This document shows, in pieces, positions 24,326 to 35,900 of a stretch of DNA of 64,000 bases. The notes under the pieces were generated by a model. The model did no database searches, had not been told where the DNA came from, and saw only the letters and a list, made by a program, of their open reading frames with translations. Source of the stretch: Zoroaster sp. YZ-2022 (taxonomy: Eukaryota; Echinodermata; Asteroidea; Forcipulatida; Zoroasteridae); the NCBI GenBank assembly GCA_029582265.1, contig CM055828.1:35933072-35997071 (forward strand). The letters run 5' to 3'. Made by a program: the position numbers and the translations under genes. Position 1 is the first letter of the stretch, and every line of letters begins with the position of its first letter.

Positions 24326-25307
24326 AACAAAATGGAGAAAGAGGTTGCTATGTACAGTATGTATGCCAAAATCCAATTATTAATATAAACAAATAGTTTT
24401 ACATTTAACTCTAATTTACATGTGTACTTATATTTTACGGCTTACCCCAGGGACCATATTATTGTTCTTTCCATCTAATCTACATGTACAATGTACATTC
24501 TGTTTCATCTTACCTTGCCATAAAGTTTGAACATGTACCTAAATCATAGCCAGAGGGGTGTCTGGGTGTCTTTTGGACACCCTGTTTCAATTTTAGACAC
24601 CCTATTTCATCTGTCATTTACATGTAAAAGTATTGTAAGTGAACAATTTGGACACCCCGTTTTGAAATTTCCAGCAAATTTGGGCACCCTAGTTCTAAAT
24701 TCTGGCTGACACCTTGACCTAAATTGACTGAATATTTCTTTGAATCGTTCATGCACGGAAAATTACAAGTACCTGTGAGATCGTTAATACATGGAAAATA
24801 ACAAGAACCTTATGAGATCATCCTTACTCTGTGGTGAGATCACTGGAGCAATATACACACAAGTGATAAACTTGTAGTGTGATCTAAGTAGCTGCCACAG
24901 TAGATACATGTATGCATGGAGGCTGAACCATGGAGGCTGAACCTGTGTAGTCTTATCCTCAGGGAGTTGAGATGGTTATTTGACAGAATTCAGCTTGGCA
25001 TCTCGGCACTCTCAGAATGATTATAATTAGCAGGGATTCCTTGATGCTGTTTTAAGAAAGTGCTTTGATACAATGTACATACATGTAACATGTATGTACT
25101 TGGGGTATTTCTAAAGGAATGAAAATTTTGGAGGGGGAAGGGGACTGCGGCGGATCCAGAAATTAGAAGTTGAAAATTGCTTCAAACATTTTGTTTTCTC
25201 CTTTAAAAAAATAAATTACTAAAAATGGGTGCGGTACCCAACTACAAATATAAGAGACATGTAGCATAGCTTTCATACACCCTGCAGATACGTATGTTTT
25301 TTATGGA
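24326..25307. other. Non-coding stretch
   Basis: Loose repeats of GACACCCTGTTTC-like words at 24570-24700. No gene recognised. Confidence 0.3.
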
Positions 25308-25705
25308 GTGCCATGGTTGAGCGGTTTAGTGCATCGGATTTGTGTTCTAATGGCTGAGTCGTCAGAATGTGGGTTCCGGGGTGCTTGTGTGCTTGAGCAA
25401 GGCACTTTACCATAATTGCTTCTTTCCACCCAGGGGTAAATGGGTACATGTACCTGTGAGGGCAGAGTTGGTTATTGTGTTTGATTAGCCCTATACATGT
25501 ATATGCGCCGAAGTGGCAGCAATTGAGCTGTATACTCCCCAGGGAGCTGAGATGGTTTCAGGAATGATTTATGAGCCTGATGAGTAGGGGTAATAATATA
25601 ATGCGCCTTGAGCACCAGTTTGGCGGATACGTGCGCTATATAAGTCCACATTATTATTATTATTGTTATTGTTATTGTTATTGTTATTATTGTTATTATT
25701 ATTAT
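25308..25705 (+). mobile_element. tRNA-derived SINE family A, copy 2
   Basis: Same body as the 3799 copy (GCCATGGTTGAGCGG, CCACCCAGGGGTAAATGGGT, GCGCCTTGAGCACCAG), ending in an ATT/GTT-rich tail. The B-box region is partly deleted (GGGTTCCGGGG). Confidence 0.85.
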
Positions 25706-26207
25706 TAGTCACACGCTTTACTTTTATAAGAGTAACTGAGTTTTCTAGCGTTGCTAGGGGTGGGAAGGACTAAGGCCATATTTGGATTTGTGTATTATAG
25801 TCTATCAGTATCAGATCACTATGATCCTTGCTATACAATCATTAGCACTGATAGTAGACCTAATCAGTCACTTATTAATGCTGCAAGATAGCCTAATTGG
25901 GCTACATCTAACATGCATCCATTCCTATTATGTTGTGCACTGTTGATGATGGGTCACGTTTGATGTGGGCTCTTTTGTGACACAAAAGGTGGGGCTACGA
26001 GGCTCTTTCAGAGTAAACATAAAGACAGATTAACATACCCACTAGCTCAGGTTCTGTATGGTACATTTAGTTCAGTGTATAAGATACACACTTCCGGGAT
26101 ATACTGGTGGAATCAGTTGCAAATTAAAAACAACCTTTGATCAATCACCAAAGTTCACCAAAAACACTAAGTATAGCCTGAAAAAAGCTTGACATACATG
26201 TGCATAC
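25706..26207. other. Non-coding stretch before candidate exon E
   Basis: No gene or element recognised. Confidence 0.25.
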
Positions 26208-26282
26208 ATGACCTACGTTTACGTGACGGGGTTATGGCATGACAGCATAGAGGTCATTGGAAACTTTGTGAGAATGACATCA

Positions 26283-26364
26283 ATGAGGAAGAAAGCTGAA
26301 GACTCACATGTAGACCAAGGAGATAAGGAATGTATTCTTATGAATTACTCCATGCAACCGCTTG
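26283..26364 (+). CDS. Candidate alternative first coding exon E
   Basis: The frame from ATG 26283 (27 codons, MRKKAEDSHVDQGDKECILM...) ends CTTG|GTAAGT in phase 1. In-frame ATGs at 26274 and 26208 could extend it, so the true start is undecided; 26283 is the last ATG before the charged stretch. It is followed 214 bases later by a TIR element (26578-26975). Assignment to the anoctamin gene rests on phase, strand and donor strength. Confidence 0.4.
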
Positions 26365-26577
26365 GTAAGTTAGTGGGTAGGCAAGGTGTTTGCTTGATGG
26401 TTCTCCTGGGGAATCCTGGTTGTTATGGACACACAATTGTGGAATATTATTTGATTTACCTAAGTGCATTTGGAAATTATTTAGAAAAACAAACTATGAC
26501 ACCCCAATTTAAAATTGAGATCATAATTTGTCATTTCATCAGTGCAATGTAAACCACAATTCCTTGGCATTCCTTTA

Positions 26578-26975
26578 ACATATGTGTGGCGGTCCAGGAA
26601 AACCCAACACATGGTCAAATTTTTACAATTCTTGTTGAGCATTTAATCAAGTAATACACCCTTTACTGATCTCATAACAGTTTTAATGAGTTCAATATTC
26701 AAACCACAACTAAAGTTATGACCTTTCAAAGACGGTTCTAAAACCCACAAACGGAGAAATTAGGCTTCAAAGTTGGCTATGCAGTAAACGTAAATCCCTT
26801 GAATTGAGGTGAAATTGACATTATAGTAAAAATAGTGTAAAAGTGTTTTTCATTTCTTTCAAACTAAGATTTTTCACATAAAGGAATTATGGTAAATTTT
26901 TACGTAAATCGGTCCATAATTACAAAATGTGCGTGGCGACTTCTGACGGGTTTTCCCCGACTACCACACATATGT
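26578..26975. mobile_element. TIR element, 398 bp
   Basis: Ends ACATATGTGTGGCGGTCCAG and complement ACATATGTGTGGTAGTCGGG, each followed by GGAAAACCC. Non-coding. Confidence 0.85.
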
Positions 26976-27416
26976 GTAGGTTTCGAAATCTTTCTCTCAA
27001 GTACATAGAATTTGTGTGATTGAATACTCAATGAATTTACTAATTGTTACATGCAGTCATGTAGGCTAAAAAAAGCTGAGAATTCCTTCATTTATTACAC
27101 TGTCTCAGTAGTACACTGTACGTTGTCAAGGTGCAACCACAAATTCTAACATTCACAGACATGATTGAATGTGTCCATGAGTTTCATTTCGTTTCCATGA
27201 ATAGCTAGTTGTCACGGTTTGTGATTTTCTCATGTATTGGGGGCATTCATCTGAGAAGAAATTAGTTTTGCTGGGCTCGGCATACATGTGTTATTAATAT
27301 TATTAATATTACATCATATAAAGGAATGGTCCATGTACAGTGTATGCTCTTGCAAAATTATTATAAATGCATTCATACATTGGTTAGAATCAAGAATTTC
27401 ATATGAAAATTTCATC

Positions 27417-28707
27417 TTATCCCTAACTCCCTAGGCCCATTTGCTTACACATAACCTGAATCCTTCCTAACTCCCTAGGCCCATTTGCTTACACATAACC
27501 TGAATCCTTCCTAACTCCCTATGCCCATTTGCTTACACATAACCTGAATCCTTCCTAACTCCCTAGGCCCATTTGCTTACACATAACCTGAATCCTTCCT
27601 AACTCCCTAGGCCCATTTGCTTACACATAACCTGAATCCTTCCTAACTCCCTAGGCCCATTTGCTTACACATAACCTGAATCCTTCCTAACTCCCTAGGA
27701 CCACTTGCTTACACATAACCTGAATCCTCCCTAACTCCCTAGGCCCATTTGCTTACACATAACCTGAATCCTTCCTAACTCCCTAGGCCCATTTGCTTAC
27801 ACATAACCTGAATCCTTCCTAACTCCCTAGGCCCATTTGCTTACACATAACCTGAATCCTTCCTAACTCCCTAGGCCCATTTGCTTACACATAACCTGAA
27901 TCCTTCCTAACTCCCTAGGACCATTTGCTTACACATAACCTGAATCCTCCCTAACTCCCTAGGTCCATTTGCTTACACATAACCTGAATCCTTCCTAACT
28001 CCCTAGGCCCATTTGCTTACACATAACCTGAATCCTTCCTAACTCCCTAGGCCCATTTGCTTACACATAACCTGAATCCTTCCTAACTCCCTAGGCCCAT
28101 TTGCTTACACATAACCTGAATCCTTCCTAACTCCCTAGGCCCATTTGCTTGTAACACATAACCTGAATCCTTCCTAACTCCCTAGGCCCATTTGCTTACA
28201 CATAACCTGAATCCTTCCTAACTCCCTAGGCCCATTTGCTTACACATAACCTGAATCCTTCCTAACTCCCTAGGCCCATTTGCTTACACATAACCTGAAT
28301 CCTTCCTAACTCCCTAGGCCCATTTGCTTACACATAACCTGAATCCTTCCTAACTCCCTAGGCCCATTTGCTTACACATAACCTGAATCCTTCCTAACTC
28401 CCTAGGCCCATTTGCTTAAACACATAACCTGAATCCTCCAAAATCCTTCAGTAGTAAAGCAAGCACATGGCATGTATGCACACATGTGTTTCTAATCTGT
28501 GATATATGTACATGGCCAGGGACCCTTCCCTGCATGCATGGAGCAATAAACAGTGTCCACTGACCCAAGCACTCACCTTGCAATCACTACAACAAACATG
28601 GATGTACATGTACCATGGAAAGGCAAGTATGCCTAATAACCTCAATCCTTCAAAATCCTTCACTTTAGCAAAGAGGATTTTGGAGGATTTGGTAGGGTTA
28701 GGATTAA
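27417..28707. mobile_element. TTAA element with internal 44-bp satellite (x about 23)
   Basis: Starts TTAT|CCCTAACTCCCTAGG and ends TAGGGTTAGGA|TTAA. The inner 28436-28700 is the reverse complement of 46150-46450, where the 44-bp unit (CCTAACTCCCTAGGCCCATT...ACATAACCTGAATCCTT) is present only once. Here it has been amplified to 1 kb with few changes, implying recent expansion. Confidence 0.9.
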
Positions 28708-28920
28708 TGAAATCTCGCATCTCTTTTATGACAAATTCTGACCAACAAATTGCCCAAAACATCGGAGGTTAACTATGAAATACACATTTGTACTTACTTT
28801 CCAGTTAGAGACAGAAAATAATTTTCTTTGACAGTTTATTTTACTCTAAAAGGACCAAAAATAAATTCATTAGGTATTTTGCCACCACCTGTATCACTGG
28901 ACAAAGTTTCCGTTAATATT

Positions 28921-29225
28921 TGTAACCCGCTCTGGCAAAACCCGAAACTTCTCGGCATTTACCATAATGCATAACAGCCACGAAAAAGTCAAAAACTGAC
29001 CCCCATGGACCATGTACATGAGATTTTCATGTCACTATATAGAGCATTTTCTCTATATTTTGATGGAAAAAGAAAATCCTGAAACGTTGTTGGAAACATT
29101 GTTAAAACTTGTAGTTTTGCATGGTGAGGAGGATAAGTAAGACACATTGTTAATTTTCATGATAAATGTGGGAGGTCACTCCTAAAAGTTGGGTCCAAGT
29201 TTAGGGTTTTGCCAGAGCCAGTCAC
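28921..29225. mobile_element. TIR element, about 305 bp
   Basis: Ends TGTAACCCGCTCTGGCAAAA and complement TGTGACTGGCTCTGGCAAAA, followed by CCC and AAACTT. Non-coding. Confidence 0.8.
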
Positions 29226-29903
29226 ATTTTGAAGTAATGAATTTTTAAAATATGAATTAAATACAAGCATTACCATGCTTTTAATACTAGTATTAAAGCC
29301 TGTATGTATTTGCCACGTGTCTGAGGAACAATTTTTATTTTCCTACATGGCAAAAGTTTGTAGCCCTGTCATGCATGGACACTCAACAACAGGCACAGGA
29401 ACTGTGGCAGGAAAGGAGACTACATGTATAATACTGCATGTACATGTCAAGTTTCAAGGCAAACCCATAGTGTGGGGGTGTGACCACATATCACACTTAT
29501 TGTGACATATATTCACTGTGGTGTGTTATGCACTACTCTGCTGTGTTGAGTTGCTTGTTGCACTTTAAATTCCTCTGGTTGTCAGAGAAGGACATTTAGT
29601 GGGTGTATATGTACCTTGTACATCTGTTACCATAATTACATGTTAATATACATGTAGTTACATGTACATGTACATGTACATTGTAAGTGCAAAAAACAAC
29701 GTTTCGGTTTCACCACTAGTACTGAACCAATACCACTTGTAACCATTTACCCATACAGTACATCCTGTACTTGTGCACAGCATTCATTTGGTACATGACT
29801 AATATTTTTACATGTATTATATACACGTAGTCGATTGTGCATAAGGATATGCTTTTCTGGAGTATACATTTTGAGATAAAAGTATTAATCCGTTGAGAAA
29901 ACA
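29226..29903. other. Upstream of first exon F
   Basis: Unique-looking sequence with an ACATGT run near 29640-29680. It may hold the promoter or 5'UTR of exon F. No clear TATA or initiator call. Confidence 0.3.
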
Positions 29904-29958
29904 ATGCCTAAAGAAGTGGAAGATAAGAAGCCACTGACCAAGGAGGCAGAGAATCCAG
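29904..29958 (+). CDS. ANO: Anoctamin first coding exon F (closest strong candidate)
   Basis: The ATG at 29904 in context aacaATGc encodes [18 protein letters not shown] and ends CCAG|GTAAGT, phase 1. It is a strong donor, and only one candidate (30952) lies closer to the common exon 2. The charged sequence shares the pattern K-PL---E with the 30952 exon, suggesting duplicated first exons. I used this start for residue numbering. Confidence 0.65.
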
Positions 29959-32900
29959 GTAAGTACATGTACATGCCGGACATTCATGTTCCTAATGCTA
30001 AGTTGTTGTTCCATACAATAATGAAGTGACTTTACTTCCGACGACATTGATGTTTACTTGTGGAATAACAAAGTGTTCTTTACCTGTATGGTATCAACAT
30101 GTACTCAGTAACTTGAACATTAATGGAGAATTATTTGTTTGCACATTTGTATGAGAATTACCTTGAGAAAAAAACACCACCTGTACACTACAGATCACAA
30201 AGCAGCTCCTGCAACAGAAATAACAGCAATATTAACTTGTATGCTTCTACATGTACAATGCCTACGTGTACAATGCCTACATGTACATGTACAATGCCTA
30301 CATGTACAATGCCTACATGTACAATGCCTACATGTACAATGCCTACATGTACAATACCTACATAATAATAATAATAATAATAATGTGTGGATTTATATAG
30401 CGCACGTATCCACCAACTAAGTGGTGCTCAAGGCGCATTATATTATTATCCCTGCTCATAAGGCTCATAAGGCTCATAAGGCTCATAAATCATTCCTGAA
30501 ACCATCTCAGCTCCCTGGGGAGTATACAGCTCAATTGCTGCCATTTCTAGCGCATATAGAGCAAACCAACTCTGCCTTCACAGGTACCCATTTAACCCCT
30601 GGGTGGAGAGAAGCAATTATGATTAAGTGTCTTGCTCAAGGACACAAGTGTCACGCCCGTGATTCGAACCCACATTATGTTGCTAACACCAGAACTTAAA
30701 TCCGGTAAGCTAGACCGCTCGGCCACGACACCTCATGATGCCTACATGTACAATGTACAATGCCTACATGTACAATGCCTACATGTACAATATCTTCAAC
30801 AATGAAGTTATTTTCATACAAAAATCATGAATTTATTAATTACGCAAACATACAAGTGTACACATGTGTAGCTGTACGTACACTTTCCGGTATAGAGTAG
30901 TTTTAGGGGTATTAATGATTAAGTTAGAGTTGTAAATCGAATACAAAAACAATGTGGTCAGAGGATAAGACGCCTTTAGATAATAACGAATCAGGTAGGT
31001 CACCCCGTAGGTCGCCCATAGGTCACCCATAGGTCACCCAGTAGGTCGCCCGTAGGATGCCCATATGCCACCTGTAGCCCCACCCGTAGCCCGCCCGTAG
31101 GTGTCAAATATGCATAAATGTCGCATCTTTCAAATGTTAATCGAATTAAAATTTTCTGAATGATGCGCATCTAAAGGCCACAGTTATAATCAAGGTTTAT
31201 ACATATTTGTATTATACATTGTACATGCACAATAATGATATGAACTGACATTGTACATAATGCACGCATATCCACCAAACTGGTGCTCAAGGCGCATTAC
31301 ATTATTACCCATGCTCATCAGGCTCATAAATAATTCCTAAAATCATCTCAGCTCCCTGGGGAGAATACAGCTCAATTGCTGTCATTTTGGCACGTAGGGC
31401 TAATCAAACACAACCACCAATTCTGCCCTCAGTTATTTTACCTACATTCTTCCTGTGTGGAGAGAAGCAACTGTGGTTAAGAGCACAAGTACCACAGTTC
31501 GCAGTCGGGATTCGAACCCACATTCTAATGACTCGGCAACCGGAACGCAAATCCGATGCACTAAACCGTTATGCTATAAGCCTATACAGTGTACATGTAT
31601 ATTTGTTTTGGAAGGTAGAATGCTTGAAGCATTAGTACATAACTTCCAAAATATTGGCTGTTAAATTACTGTTTACGCTATGATTACAAATCTTTGTTCT
31701 TCTTCATGCACTTAGGTCTAGAAGCATACGGTGATGGCCATCCAACAAATGGAACTACGGCTGACAACATTGAGCTCTCAGAGGGACACAAAGAAGAAGA
31801 CCCTCTCAATGACTCTAAAGTAGGTCATTCAATTCTGTTTATTATAATTCCCTTTGTTAAGATTGACCCAAGAGATGTCATAAATCAGGGGTCGAAATTA
31901 ACTTGAATTTTATGGTAGCCCACAGGACTAGTTATGTTAAATTTGACTAGTCTTTCTCTTTTTTTAGTAGTCCTAATAAGTGAATATAAACTACAAGAAA
32001 AAGAAATGAACCATGAGCAATATGTTCTTGCTGAGATACTGAATTAATTTTTTATTGGCATATTTTTATTTCATGTTTTTCACTAGCCCATCAGACTACC
32101 CAAACCTCAGCAGCTAGTAGTCCCGCTGCTAAAATCACTAGCCTCGGACTAGTGTTAATTTCGACCCCTGTAAATAAACCTGAAATATGCAATGTGTTGA
32201 TGTGGGAGTAGGACTAATGTGGTTCTACATATGCAAATCCAGCCTATCAATCAAATGACATGGATTGACCAATATGATTAAGCCTTTTCATGACAACTGT
32301 TACTATGTACATGTGTAGGTAAAGTGATTGCTTAGTTTTTAGCATTGCTAAGGGTAGGCAGGAAGTACATGTATGGTCATAACTGGAACAGTCTATTGAT
32401 GGTTCTGGGGAAAAAATAGAAGGGATTTTTATGATTTTGTGGTTTATGATAATTTCTGTTGTTTGTTTGTTTGTTGTTTGTGTTTTTTTATTATTTGAAA
32501 ATTTGTTCTCTTGAAATTTGTTTCCGTTTAAAATGCAACACCAGAATTAACTGCTGCCACTGTGAACACCATCATTGTCTAGTTCCTAAGAACATTTTCT
32601 GATTTTTCTAGTTAGCAAAGTCATGGTTAAATATAAAAATGAAAGAGAGCACCAGCCTATTTTGGACAAAAGCCTCGTTGTGATTCTCATTGACTTGTGT
32701 GTTAGAAAACCAAGATGGCTGCTTCATGTCATCTTATTTGATGTATTCATCTCCATCATTTATTAGCCCAAGAAAGTGGAGAAGAAAGATGGATCGGATC
32801 TGTACTTCCATGATGGTGAACGCCGCATCGACTACATCTTGGCTTACAAGATAGGTGAGGGTGATAAAGAGGCTAGGAGGGAAGCGAAACGTAAGGAGTT

Positions 32901-35900
32901 TGAGAACAATCTCATGAGTGAAGGGATTGACATTGAGAAGGAAGATCCACAGGTAGGATACTTGTTGGAATTGTTTATTGTGAATCTGCATGCCTATTGA
33001 TGAACTTCTGCCTTCTTTGAAAATCTAAATTTCCTGCTTATTTATAGCCTTCTGCGTGTATTGCTGCTTAACTGGAATAATCTGCTAAATTGCATGGATT
33101 TTTGCTTGCAATTCTTACCACAAAGTTGCTTTTAGAAAAGATCACACAGTGCATCAGCACAACTGTGTTTTACTGAAATTAACAGATTTTTAAGGCATCT
33201 TAACAACAAACTAAAAATGCAATGTTGCTATCACTTAAAGTCTACATGAACTTTATAAAAGCTAAAATTCAATGAGATTTTTGTAATTTCCATAAGACAT
33301 GTCCAAATTCACATCTCTTAACAGTCCAAATCTACTAGATAAATATAGAAGCTCAAAAAGTAGACCATCATATTGGATTGGAGTCCAACACAAAGGTAAC
33401 AGATCAGCCAAAATGCAATCTTACCTTAGTAATCTTATACTGTAGCATATTATAATAATAAATCCTGTTGAAATGATGGAGTGATTTATCTTGGCAAGGT
33501 AATTGCTTTTTCCAAGCATTTTCTTGTAAAGTGCAGCAAGATTTTATCAGACCCAGGAAAGACATTAAGGAAAAATATAAATAATTTGTGATATCATGAA
33601 AGTTGCAGTGCAGTTTACAATGATAAAATCTAAATGTCAAGCAGCATAAATAAATACAGTACAAATGCACTTCAAACTAAACGTGTCTTGTGCTTGTCAT
33701 TTATTAATCCATATGCCATGAACTACATGTATTTAGCTTTTTAGTGATGAGGTTTGCAATATTTATGACAATAAAAAGCGGAAATATCTGAACAAGAAAC
33801 TATCTGCAATGCTTCTCTATTGCATGCATGAGAGAATACTCAAAATGTAACATAGTCACCAATTTTGATTAAAATTTTCCTTTAATTCTGTCATATTTCT
33901 TAAATACATGTATCTGCTCTGCGTCTTTATTTAAAAAAAATTGGGAGAATATACTGCTGTTTCATGTCTGTTTTTTCTTTTTCCATCAGCAAAATACAGC
34001 AATACTGTAATTGTTAAGTGTATATATCATATCAAAGCTGTTTGATTGTACAGAAAATTTTAAGTACTTTACAAGAATAATTAATTTCTTGTACATGTAG
34101 ATATAGACATTACTTGGTCTTCAGAATCATAGCCAAGTATTGCCTTAACAAGCATGACAACATTCCAAGCATGTATACTCATAAACATTCTATTCAGCAT
34201 TCATCATGATAGATAATTAGAGGTTGAGACAAATGTGTCAGACAATGACCTTTTACTGACATCCGTTCAGAATACAATGCCATTGTCAGTGGTAAAATAA
34301 TTTACATCATCACTGTAGCTATTGGAAACCATTGTTGGAAAGCATTAACCTTGAAAACAGTCTGTAATATCATCAGCAGAATGCATTGATTTTTCAGTCT
34401 CTTCTAAACATTCTATTCATCAACATTTTTACTTCATAAAAACCTTTTATCATGTTGCATCCATTTGCTTTATCTCTTACACAAATCAATGTTACCAAAG
34501 CGAGGCTAGCAAGTAAATAGTCATGCACCTTTTACATGTATGTCTTGACAGCCAACATAAGGATTGTACATGATCTCCATTTTATTTAGCGGTATTTTGA
34601 AATTTGCCTGTGATCTCATCAAATGTTCACTCATTTGCCACCTATTATGAGTACGTGTTAGCAATTGCATGTATTTCTTTGCCCTGTCAAGCCTTCATGT
34701 ACTGTACGTCATAAAGCAACTATCTTAGTTTATAAAGCCAGTATGTATACGGTACGTTTGATAAAATGTCTGTAAATGCATCCAGACTTTATAAGAATTA
34801 AGATACATGTAAACATGATACAAACCAACATGTGGAAATTTACACTTTGTTGTTAATAATTAATGAAAAATAGTGATAGTGCATTTAGATTGTTTGTCTT
34901 TGGATGACGGAAATTCATTTTGGAATTTTTAAAAATAATTTTACTTTATGATAGCACCTGAAAAAGAAATATTCATTGGATTTTTGATACCATCATCAAC
35001 TTTATACCAGTTTATGTAAAACTCATTTGTGTTTATTGAGATTACCAAAAACTTTCAATCCCAGACTGAGAACATGTTTAAAATTGGGTGTTTTTTTTCT
35101 TTGTTTTTTTTTGACAGGAGCTTTTGCATTTGACTTTGCCTGCTAGCATTGCCACCTTAATACAGCTGTAGGCTGTAGCCAAAAACATACGCTTGCTTTT
35201 GACACGGCCAAAATAGACTGGTCCGTGCAATATGGTGACAAACTTTATATTCATTTTCATTATGTCTCTTTAAACACAGACAAAGTAGGCTGGTGCCTGG
35301 AATATGGTGACAAACTTTATTTTCATTTTCATTATGTCTCTTTGGAACATGACCAAGATGGCTGCCATGTGGAAGGACCTATCACAATTGCATGATTCAT
35401 CATAAATATACATTACTTACAAGTTTCATGAGCATGTGTGAATTGTTAACCATCATTTCCTTTTCTTTCATTTCTCAAGTAGATTTGCATGCCTCACTGA
35501 TTTATATTAATCTGTTTTTCTTCCCAAACTACTTTGTCCATTTTTCATCTTCTTTCATACATGTACTTGCTGCCTTTCTCTCTTAATCTGGATCTATCCT
35601 TTTTCATCTATTTACTTGAAATATGCTCACAAACCATCGTATGTTGGCCCGGCACCACCAGGGGGGTGATGTAAGTATGAGAACAAACTAAGAGAACAGC
35701 AAATTTTTAACTCTCAGTAAACCATTTGCAACTCACTGGGTTGTGCTAGGTTGTACTACGTAGTACTGTGTTGCCCTGCAGCTCACTAGGTTGTGCTCAG
35801 CTCACCGAGTTGCGCTGCAACCTGCTGCAGATCTCTGGGTATCACTGCAGCTCACTGGGTTGTGCTGCAGATCTCTGGGTATTATTGCAGCTCACGGGGT

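Noticed and set aside
23895..24327. Open frames on both strands across an 83-bp repeat
   Set aside because: Repeat artefacts; unit copies differ by indels and nothing matches a known protein.
27422..28436. Telomere-like repeat because of CCCTAA words
   Set aside because: The words belong to the element end and to a 44-bp unit; there is no TTAGGG run.
35640..35680. Extra exon ending GATGTAAGTATG
   Set aside because: No convincing acceptor upstream and stop codons in the needed frame.
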